Below are positions 25,999-33,401 of a DNA stretch of 36,331 bases, piece after piece. The position numbers and the translations under genes were made by a program. The notes beneath the pieces are model-generated. The model made no database searches. It was not told the DNA's origin and was given only the letters and a program-made list of their open reading frames with translations. The DNA comes from Melioribacteraceae bacterium. Its GTDB lineage: Bacteria > Bacteroidota > Ignavibacteria > Ignavibacteriales > Melioribacteraceae. Position 1 is the first letter of the stretch. Each line of letters begins with the position of its first letter. The stretch spans positions 1 to 36,331 of the forward strand of contig JAOADJ010000055.1 in assembly GCA_026417375.1 (NCBI GenBank), read 5' to 3'.

Positions 25999-26943
25999 TC
26001 AATTTTTATCTTTATCTATTTCAAAAAGAGAACTAATAGATTCATTTCTGTGTGAACGAATAATTGCTTCAGCAAATAAGCCTGAAGCAGTTCTAACTAC
26101 AATTTTGTCATTTTCAGAATTAAGAGGAATTGTATCAGTCACATATAATTTTTTTATTTCACAGTTAATTATTTTTTCAATTGCATCGCCAGATAAAAGA
26201 GCATGAGTTACAGCTCCATAAATTTCTTTAGCACCTTTTTCTTTAAGAGCTTTAACAGCACTTACAAAAGTTCCACCAGTGTCAATTAAATCGTCCACAA
26301 TTAAAACATTTTTATTATTAACGTCACCTATAATTTCCATAGCTTCAATTTCATTTGGTTTTGGCCTTCTTTTATCAATAACAACCAAACCAGCATTCAA
26401 TCTTTTTGCATAAGAACGAGCTAATTTAATTCCACCAACATCAGGTGAAACAAGAACTAAGTTTTCAATTTTATCTTTAAAGATATTAGAAAAAACAGGT
26501 GAAGCATATAAATGATCAAATGGAATATCAAAAAATCCCTGGATTTGGGAAGCGTGCAAATCCATTGTAATCACCCTATCAGCTCCGGCGGTTGTAATTA
26601 AATTTGCAATTAATTTTGCTGTAATTGCAACACGCGGTTGATCTTTTCTATCTTGCCGTGCATAACCAAAATATGGAAGAACAGCTGTTACTCTGTATGC
26701 TGATGCTCTTTTAGCAGCATCAATCATAATTAGTAGTTCCATTAAATTTTCGGCAGGAGGCATAGTAGATTGAACAATAAATACATCCCTCCCGCGAATA
26801 TTATCCTGAAACTTAACCCAAATTTCACCGTCGCTAAATTTTTTTATATCAACTTTTCCGGGTACTAAGTTAAGATAATCGCATATTTTTTTTGTTATTT
26901 CAGGATTTGATGTTCCTGAAAAAATTAAAGGTTGTTGTGTCAA
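25999..26943 (-). CDS. prs: Ribose-phosphate pyrophosphokinase
   Basis: Makes PRPP from ribose 5-phosphate and ATP for nucleotide and amino-acid synthesis; 314 residues, normal length. Visible are the N-terminal FSGTSNPE, 'GKVDIKKFSDGEIWVKF', ATP-site FGYARQDRK, metal-binding DLHASQIQGFFDIP and the PRPP loop VLIVDDLIDTGGT. The start is TTG at 26943; the frame has no ATG before the conserved N-terminus. It has the best promoter in the window and leads the prs-rplY-pth-rpsF-ssb-rpsR-rplI run. Confidence 0.97.
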   Translation of the reverse strand: MTQQPLIFSGTSNPEITKKICDYLNLVPGKVDIKKFSDGEIWVKFQDNIRGRDVFIVQSTMPPAENLMELLIMIDAAKRASAYRVTAVLPYFGYARQDRKDQPRVAITAKLIANLITTAGADRVITMDLHASQIQGFFDIPFDHLYASPVFSNIFKDKIENLVLVSPDVGGIKLARSYAKRLNAGLVVIDKRRPKPNEIEAMEIIGDVNNKNVLIVDDLIDTGGTFVSAVKALKEKGAKEIYGAVTHALLSGDAIEKIINCEIKKLYVTDTIPLNSENDKIVVRTASGLFAEAIIRSHRNESISSLFEIDKDKN

Positions 26944-26979
26944 AGCCTAATCTTCGTAACTAGTTAAAATTTTGGTCGC

Positions 26980-27010
26980 CAAATATAAAGAAATGAAATT
27001 GGTCTGTCAA
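26980..27010 (-). promoter_or_regulatory. Strong promoter of the prs-ribosomal protein operon
   Basis: On the minus strand TTGACA (27005-27010), 17 bp, TATATT (26982-26987) is a near-perfect sigma-70 promoter, and the -10 also reads TATATTTG, fitting the Bacteroidota TAnnTTTG. The leader would be about 30 bases. Confidence 0.65.
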
Positions 27011-27040
27011 CAAAATGAATCGAACTTAAACTATTTTGCC

Positions 27041-27703
27041 TTATTTGATTTTTCTGCTGAATAAATAAACTACAACTACAGAAAATACAAATAGTGCAAT
27101 AACATAAATCCAAATTGGGGTCTCTTTTAGCTTAAAAGGTCTGTAGGTCGCAGTTATATATTTTCCCATTCCAATTTCAGAAATTGAATATCTCCAGGTA
27201 AGTCTATTCCTATATTGTTCAATTGCATTATGATTTAAAATTTCTCCTGGTAAATAATAAATAAATGTTAATGAAAAATTTGTGTTTTCAAATCCAAAAC
27301 CGGTTGCAATAGGAGGAATAAATTGGGAAAATATTTTTATGTTTTTTTCTCCATCTTTTACTGTTAGTTGTGATTTACGAAATGCCGGAGTTCTATTTAA
27401 TGAATCTAAACTAAAAAAGTTAAGTTCAACTTTTGCGTGAAGAGTACTATCATTTAAATTTTTATAAACTTCAACATTTGTAACGTTACTAAATTCTGAT
27501 GAAAATTCTTTATAAACAGAATCTTTATTAAATATTCCTAATTGTTCAATAATTGTGGAATCTTTTTGATTTGTCCATTTCATAAAATAATGAATGAACA
27601 TGTTGCCAGAACCATCTGTTTTTATAGTTGTAATTTGTGTGTAGTCTAAACATGCGTTAGAAATAAGTAATAGAAATGAAATGACAAATAAATTTTTTCT
27701 CAT
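27041..27703 (-). CDS. Putative lipoprotein with a C-terminal membrane helix
   Basis: Function unknown; 220 residues from ATG at 27703. The N-terminus MRKNLFVISFLLLISNAC looks like a lipoprotein signal with lipidated Cys at 18. A soluble region of about 165 residues follows, and a C-terminal helix (about 195-214) ends in a basic tail (SRKIK). Lipid plus C-terminal helix at both ends recalls LppM/DUF3153-like proteins, but I cannot confirm homology. A TTG start at 27727 would add eight residues ahead of the signal and is less likely. It is divergent from the fmdB-type gene. Confidence 0.7.
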   Translation of the reverse strand: MRKNLFVISFLLLISNACLDYTQITTIKTDGSGNMFIHYFMKWTNQKDSTIIEQLGIFNKDSVYKEFSSEFSNVTNVEVYKNLNDSTLHAKVELNFFSLDSLNRTPAFRKSQLTVKDGEKNIKIFSQFIPPIATGFGFENTNFSLTFIYYLPGEILNHNAIEQYRNRLTWRYSISEIGMGKYITATYRPFKLKETPIWIYVIALFVFSVVVVYLFSRKIK

Positions 27704-27759
27704 AATGTTCAAAATTTTGATGGACAAATATGCAAAAATTAAAACTAATAAAATAGGTT

Positions 27760-27790
27760 TTTGAAATTGGAATCTTGTGAATTATTTTTG
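27760..27790 (+). promoter_or_regulatory. Promoter of the FmdB-type gene
   Basis: TTTG (27760-27763), 19 bp, TATTTTTG (27783-27790): the same two elements and spacing as the candidate sRNA promoter at 10520-10550. About 25 bases of leader with GAGAGG before the ATG. Confidence 0.6.
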
Positions 27791-27821
27791 CATCCAATCT
27801 TTTAAGAAATGAGAGGAATTT

Positions 27822-28052
27822 ATGCCAACATATGATTACAAATGTTTAGATTGTGAAAACAGATTTGAATATTTTCAAAGTATAATTGATGAACCACTTT
27901 CGATATGTCCCAATTGTGGTGGAACAGTTAAAAGACTAATCGGGGCAGGGGCTGGTCCAATTTTTAAAGGTAGCGGTTTTTATCAAACAGATTATAAAAG
28001 TAACGGTTCTTCTTCAAAATCTTCTAAAACATCTTCAGATAAAAAAGAATAA
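27822..28052 (+). CDS. FmdB-type zinc-ribbon protein
   Basis: Small 76-residue protein of the FmdB/CxxC_CxxC_SSSS putative regulatory family. It opens MPTYDYKCLDC, and two CxxC knuckles (Cys8/Cys11 and Cys29/Cys32) form a zinc ribbon. The conserved GPIFKGSGFYQTDYK follows, and then a Ser/Lys-rich tail. The biochemical role is not established for the family. It has its own promoter and terminator, so it is monocistronic. Confidence 0.93.
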   Translation: MPTYDYKCLDCENRFEYFQSIIDEPLSICPNCGGTVKRLIGAGAGPIFKGSGFYQTDYKSNGSSSKSSKTSSDKKE

Positions 28053-28061
28053 ATAAATTTC

Positions 28062-28095
28062 AGCTGATCATTTTGAAAGAATAAAATGATCAGCT
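28062..28095. terminator. Bidirectional terminator between the fmdB-type gene and the barrel-fusion gene
   Basis: Perfect 13-bp inverted repeat AGCTGATCATTTT / AAAATGATCAGCT with an 8-base loop, flanked by TTATTT on the plus strand and GAAATTTATTT on the minus strand. It lies 9 bases after one stop codon and 4 bases after the other. Confidence 0.85.
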
Positions 28096-28099
28096 TTAT

Positions 28100-31000
28100 T
28101 TAAAAATCTAAACCAATCGAAAAATAATATCTTGGTTTTGAAAATTTATCTAAGTCATATTTCCATGCAATGTCAATTCTCCATAGGAATAACATATAAA
28201 TTCTAAATCCAACCCCAGTGCCAAGTAATAAGTCTTTAGTTACGGTATCACCAAACTGATTTGTGCCGATGAATTTAAGTTTGTTTGTGTTATCCCACGC
28301 TGAACCAGCATCAAAGAAAGCAACTCCTAAAATGTTTTGAAAGAAAAGAGGAAGTCCACCTGTCAATAAATATCTAATAACAGGAACTCTAAATTCCAGA
28401 TTAAGAAGTGCATATTTTGTTCCCATCTGTTCTGCATAGTCGTAACCACGTAAAGGTAAAGCGGGTGTAAGAAATGCAAAATCTGATGCGGAGGAAATTG
28501 GAATGCCGCCGGTTTTGAATGCTCTATTAATCCAATTATCAGTTCCACCAACAAAAAACCTTTGAGCATTGCCACCAACAGAAGCTCCACCTGAAAATCT
28601 AAAAACAAAACTGTTATCGTACCAAAACCTGAAATATTTTCTATAGTCAAGAGTAAAAGAGAAGAAACTTTGTCTTGATTTAACAATACCGGGATCAGAA
28701 AAAGCTGTTAAGTTATATCTAGTTCCTTCAATTGGAGAGGTATAACCCCAAAGAACGTTATCGTGAACAAAGCTTAAACTTGGTAATAAAAATGTTGTTG
28801 ATTCGGTTGGTATTAAATAATTGTCTAAATTTTCTGAAGAAACTTTTAATAAGCTCAAACCAAAATCCATTCTGTAAAAACGACTGAACGGATAACTTGC
28901 AGTTGCAACGAAACCAAAATTTCTGAAACGATATAATTCATCTCCAAAAAAAGTTGAACGATATAAAAATCTTGCTGTATGAAATGCCTGAAATCCAACG
29001 TCCAATCTTTCTTTTAAATAAAAATAAGCTAAACCATAATCACTATTTTTAACATCAATCTGTAAACTTGTTTGACCAATTAATCTATGATTACCAAGAA
29101 CATCGCTAAATGAAAGAATTGTTGTTCCAAGTAATCCATATAAGGTTGAGTAACCTGCATTTGCATAAACTAAATCTGGTGAAAAATTTACTTTGTATTT
29201 ATTAACTATAAAGTTGCCTTCATCGTCAAGTTTTTCTGTAAATAATTTATTTCTTTTTGCAATTCTGGCACTATCGCTTTCCATTTTATTGTTTGTGAAA
29301 ACAAATCTTTTGTAATTGGAAGAAGTTGAATCAATTTTTTCATCTTTTTTGCTGATGTATTGACCAACAAAAATTCTTGTATTCGAAGTTGTATCTGAAA
29401 CTGCAACAGAAGTTGTATCATTTACAGTTTTATCTTCTTTTTTAATTTCTGCTTTAGTTTGAGTTAATTCACTATTACTTATTTTAGGAAAAAGAACTGA
29501 AGTCATATAATTAGTAAGTTTTAAAGTGTCTGATTCAACTTTCATTTCAAAAGGATTATTAAGCATGTAAATATTGTAACCAAGATTGTAAAGAGAAGAG
29601 AAAACTAATTTTTTATCATTTGCAGAAATTGATATTTGATTTATTTCACTTAAAGAATTTGTTATTGGGATTGCTTTTGAAGCTGGTTTTCCATTTTCAA
29701 TTTTCATTCTGTAAATATTGTTTATTCCATTATAATCTGAAACAAAAATTAAATCGTTACCATTAGAAGAAATAGCTGAATATTTTTCATCACTATTTTC
29801 CCAATTTGTAATTCTATTTAATTCTTTGGTTGAAATGTTAATTGAATACAAATCAAGTTGTTTATAGTTGTGTTTATACATTTCGAAATTATTGTTTTGA
29901 GATAATAAATTATTTCCTCTGTCAGATGAAAAGTAAATAAATTTATTATCGGGGGACCAAATTGGATCTGAATCACTAAAAATATCATTTGTCAAATTGA
30001 TTAATTCTTTTGAATCAAAATCATAAATAAAAATATCAGATTGACTATTGCTCAAACCGATAAGGGCAATTTTTTTACCATCTCTTGACCAGTTAACAGA
30101 TTCAATCCCGGGAAGTTTAAAAGGTAATTCTTCTTTTTCATTAGTTTCGGTATTGATAATAGTAACAACATCATAACCGCCGGATTTAAGAGAAAGAGCA
30201 ACTCGTTTATTATCCGGCGCCCAGGTTAATGATGGATGCAAAACACTTAGTTCTTCAAAATCGGTTGTTCTTCCACTTTCAACAATTTTTTTTATTACTT
30301 TTCCATCGGTTGCATCCATAATGTAAACATTCAGAAAAATATCTCTATCGGAAATAAATGCGATTTTATCTCCTTGAGGTGAAATTGCAGGACTTGCATT
30401 ATAAAATCCACCATCTTTTCTATTGTTTGTTAAACGTTTTGCAAAAATATCAGGATCGACATAATCTTTAATATCAGGCCAAAATTCTTTTTTGACGCTT
30501 TTTTTCCAACGTTCATTTAATTCTTCTAAATCAATACCAATTGATGATTTTAGAGCTTGTTCAAATCCATTAAGGTTTTGAGTTTTATTAATTAGTTCAC
30601 CAATTTTTTCACGTCCATAAGTTTCTGCAATAAATCTGAATAATGATTGTCCACCACGATATGCTAAATAACCATTTAATTGTGGGATATCGGGTAGAGC
30701 ATCATTCATTATTGCATTTCTAATAAACATGTCGCTGTTGGTTTCCCAACCTTGTGAAAGATATTCAGCGGTTCCTTCCCAAAACCAAATAGGCAACTGA
30801 AGTGTTATTCCTCGTGAAATAATATTTTGAATTGTTCCACCGTAATAGAGATCTCTCATAACTGCATGAACAAGTTCGTGTGCAATTACATGTTGAAATT
30901 TTTTATATGAGCCTTCAAAAGGAAACACGACTCGATTTTTAAAAGGTTCAGTAAATCCACCAGTTCCTCTTGAAAGATATTCATCAGTAACATTTGTTTC

Positions 31001-31291
31001 TTGAAAATCATTATGAGAGTTGTAAATAATAATTGAAATACGATTACTTATTTCAAATTTTAAATCTTTTTGAATTGAAGCTAAAGCTTTTTCGGCTTCG
31101 AATGCTGTAAATTCAGCTGCTTGTTCACCACCTTGTGTAAAATAAATATCAAAATGTTTTGTTTGAATAAAATACCAATCATAGTTCTTATAGTTTACTT
31201 TGTTTTGTCCAAATTGTGCAAAACTTATATTTGTTAAAAGAAAAAATGTTAGAACAAAAAAACATTTTAATTTTATGTTAATATTTTTCAT
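28100..31291 (-). CDS. Metallopeptidase-like / TolB propeller / Omp85-type barrel fusion
   Basis: Outer-membrane protein of 1063 residues with three parts. After a signal peptide (1-25), residues about 36-290 form a gluzincin-like domain with HELVH (His138, Glu139, His142) and a possible third ligand in WEGTAEY (Glu172 or Glu176), as in the peptidase-MA-like family. Residues about 290-590 are TolB/PD40-type propeller repeats (SPQGDKIAFISDRD, SPDNKFIYFSSDRG). A low-complexity linker (about 610-720) leads to a BamA/TamA-like barrel ending in aromatic GLDF. POTRA domains are not evident. It is the third gene of the TamB-RNase R operon (13-base gap, AAAGGTGA SD). It may assist outer-membrane assembly or act as TamB's barrel partner; this is inference. 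Confidence 0.85.
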   Translation of the reverse strand: MKNINIKLKCFFVLTFFLLTNISFAQFGQNKVNYKNYDWYFIQTKHFDIYFTQGGEQAAEFTAFEAEKALASIQKDLKFEISNRISIIIYNSHNDFQETNVTDEYLSRGTGGFTEPFKNRVVFPFEGSYKKFQHVIAHELVHAVMRDLYYGGTIQNIISRGITLQLPIWFWEGTAEYLSQGWETNSDMFIRNAIMNDALPDIPQLNGYLAYRGGQSLFRFIAETYGREKIGELINKTQNLNGFEQALKSSIGIDLEELNERWKKSVKKEFWPDIKDYVDPDIFAKRLTNNRKDGGFYNASPAISPQGDKIAFISDRDIFLNVYIMDATDGKVIKKIVESGRTTDFEELSVLHPSLTWAPDNKRVALSLKSGGYDVVTIINTETNEKEELPFKLPGIESVNWSRDGKKIALIGLSNSQSDIFIYDFDSKELINLTNDIFSDSDPIWSPDNKFIYFSSDRGNNLLSQNNNFEMYKHNYKQLDLYSINISTKELNRITNWENSDEKYSAISSNGNDLIFVSDYNGINNIYRMKIENGKPASKAIPITNSLSEINQISISANDKKLVFSSLYNLGYNIYMLNNPFEMKVESDTLKLTNYMTSVLFPKISNSELTQTKAEIKKEDKTVNDTTSVAVSDTTSNTRIFVGQYISKKDEKIDSTSSNYKRFVFTNNKMESDSARIAKRNKLFTEKLDDEGNFIVNKYKVNFSPDLVYANAGYSTLYGLLGTTILSFSDVLGNHRLIGQTSLQIDVKNSDYGLAYFYLKERLDVGFQAFHTARFLYRSTFFGDELYRFRNFGFVATASYPFSRFYRMDFGLSLLKVSSENLDNYLIPTESTTFLLPSLSFVHDNVLWGYTSPIEGTRYNLTAFSDPGIVKSRQSFFSFTLDYRKYFRFWYDNSFVFRFSGGASVGGNAQRFFVGGTDNWINRAFKTGGIPISSASDFAFLTPALPLRGYDYAEQMGTKYALLNLEFRVPVIRYLLTGGLPLFFQNILGVAFFDAGSAWDNTNKLKFIGTNQFGDTVTKDLLLGTGVGFRIYMLFLWRIDIAWKYDLDKFSKPRYYFSIGLDF

Positions 31292-31304
31292 AAATCACCT
31301 TTAG

Positions 31305-33401
31305 TTATTCACAAAGAATGAAATCAATTTCGTGTCTCTCTTCGTCAATTCTTACAAGTTTTACATTAATCTTATCGCCAAGTCTAAATCTTCGTTTTGA
31401 ATTTTTACCGACAACGGAATAATTTTTTTCATCAAAAGTATAATAATCATCATCTAAATCTTTAAATCGAATTAATCCTTCTGCCAAAGTAGAACTTAGT
31501 TCAACAAAAATTCCAAAGTGAGTTATTCCGGAAATAACACCATGAAATTCCTGACCAACTTTACTTTTCAAATATTCAATTTGTTTCAACTTAACAGAAT
31601 ATCTTTCTGCATTAATTGCATTTCTTTCTTTAGCTGAAGCATGTTCACATATTTCTTCCAACTCTTCATTTGTAAATTTTTTCAACTTGTCTTTTTCTAT
31701 GTAGTTGTAAATAAGATGATGAACAATCAAATCCGGAAATCTTCTTATTGGAGAAGTAAAATGTGTATAATATTTGAATCCTAATCCATAATGACCAATA
31801 TTTTCAGTTGAATAAATTGCTTTTGCCATAGAACGAATTGCTATTTCATTTACGACAGCTTCTTCTTCTGTGCCTTTTACTTCTTCCAACAACATTTGAA
31901 ATTGTTTTGATTTGTTTGCAGCGTTTGGGTCAAAACTATATCCCAATGATTTAACAAATCTTGAAAATTCAAATAGCTTTTCTTTTTCGGGTAAATCATG
32001 TATTCTATAAACAAAAGGAAATTCTAATTCGTTCTTTTTTGGTTTAACATGTTCCGCAACTATTTGATTTGCTAGTAACATCAATTCTTCTATTAAATTA
32101 TGACTTTCTCTGACTTCTTTAATTTTTATATCAATTGGAACACCATTTTTATCGAGTTTAAAGACAACTTCAGGTGAGAAAAAGTTTATGCTTCCTTTTT
32201 TCATTCTATTGGAACGAAGCGTTTTAGAAATTTTATTTAAGAGCAATATTTCATAAGAAAAATCACCAACTCCTGTTTCAATAATTTTTTGAACTTCATC
32301 GTAAGTAAATCTTCTTTTACTATTTATAATTGATTTTTTTATTTCATAATGAACAACTTTTCCACGAGGTGTTAATTCTGCAATAACAGAATAAGTTAAT
32401 CGATCTTCGTTTGGAACTAAAGAGCAAATTCTGTTTGATAATTTTTCCGGTAGCATTGGAATTACTTTCCCGACAAGATAAACACTAGTTCCTCTTTGAA
32501 GTGCTTCATCATATAAAAAAGTTTCTGGTCTAACAAAATGACTTACATCGGCAATATGAATTCCAACTTTGTAGTTACCATTTTCTAAAATTTCAACAGA
32601 AACAGCATCATCAAAATCCTTTGCATCTTCGGGATCAATAGTAAAAATATTTTGATTTCGTAAATCGAACCTTTTTTTAATTTCATCTTTAGAAATTTTT
32701 TCCGGAATATCTTCTGCTTCTTTTAATGTTTTTTTGTTAAACTTAAACGGTATGTTGAATTCACGGGCAATTGTTGCTAATTCAGTATCATACAAACCGG
32801 ATTTGCCTAAAACTTCTGAAATAACTCCTTCTGGATTTGGTTGATTTTTATTCCAGGTAACATTGGTGACAACAACTTTATCATTTGATTTTGCATCATT
32901 TAAATATTTTGAATGAATAAAAATATCATGGTGAATTTTGTCATCATCAGGAATTACAAAATAATATGAGCCATTTTTTTTAAGGGTTCCAATAATTTCT
33001 TTACGACCTCTTTCAATAACAGAAATAATTTTACCTTCTAAGTTTTTTCCTTTTTGTACATTAGTCAATTCAACTTCAACAATATCACAATCAAGAGCGT
33101 TGGATAAATTTTTACCTGCAATAAAAATGTCTTTTATTTTATTTTCTTTTAATGTTACGAAACCAAAATCGCCTTGCTTAACAACCTGTAAAGTGCCGAT
33201 TAATTTTTGTGAATCATCTAATTTAAGTTGGTAACGTTTGCCAATTTTTTCTAAAAAATTTTCTTCAGTTAATTGAAATAAAAAATGTTTTAGTTCAGCA
33301 ATTTGATGGTCATTAATTAAACCAAATTTTTTAGCAATTTCTTTTGATTTAATCTTTAAACCGGGTTTGTCTTTAAATAAAGCTTTAATTTCTTTTTTCA
33401 T
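31305..33401 (-). CDS. rnr: Ribonuclease R
   Basis: Processive 3'-5' exoribonuclease that degrades structured RNA; 698 residues. Order: N-terminal winged-helix region (about 1-65), cold-shock/OB domains, the RNB catalytic domain with DPEDAKDFDDA (Asp256, Asp262, Asp264, Asp265 coordinating Mg2+) and HYTHFTSPIRRFPDLIVH, and a C-terminal S1 domain (GVISGITHFGIFVEL). It lacks the long basic tail of E. coli RNase R. The start ATG overlaps the TamB stop (TAATG), so translation is coupled to tamB. Confidence 0.96.
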   Translation of the reverse strand: MKKEIKALFKDKPGLKIKSKEIAKKFGLINDHQIAELKHFLFQLTEENFLEKIGKRYQLKLDDSQKLIGTLQVVKQGDFGFVTLKENKIKDIFIAGKNLSNALDCDIVEVELTNVQKGKNLEGKIISVIERGRKEIIGTLKKNGSYYFVIPDDDKIHHDIFIHSKYLNDAKSNDKVVVTNVTWNKNQPNPEGVISEVLGKSGLYDTELATIAREFNIPFKFNKKTLKEAEDIPEKISKDEIKKRFDLRNQNIFTIDPEDAKDFDDAVSVEILENGNYKVGIHIADVSHFVRPETFLYDEALQRGTSVYLVGKVIPMLPEKLSNRICSLVPNEDRLTYSVIAELTPRGKVVHYEIKKSIINSKRRFTYDEVQKIIETGVGDFSYEILLLNKISKTLRSNRMKKGSINFFSPEVVFKLDKNGVPIDIKIKEVRESHNLIEELMLLANQIVAEHVKPKKNELEFPFVYRIHDLPEKEKLFEFSRFVKSLGYSFDPNAANKSKQFQMLLEEVKGTEEEAVVNEIAIRSMAKAIYSTENIGHYGLGFKYYTHFTSPIRRFPDLIVHHLIYNYIEKDKLKKFTNEELEEICEHASAKERNAINAERYSVKLKQIEYLKSKVGQEFHGVISGITHFGIFVELSSTLAEGLIRFKDLDDDYYTFDEKNYSVVGKNSKRRFRLGDKINVKLVRIDEERHEIDFILCE

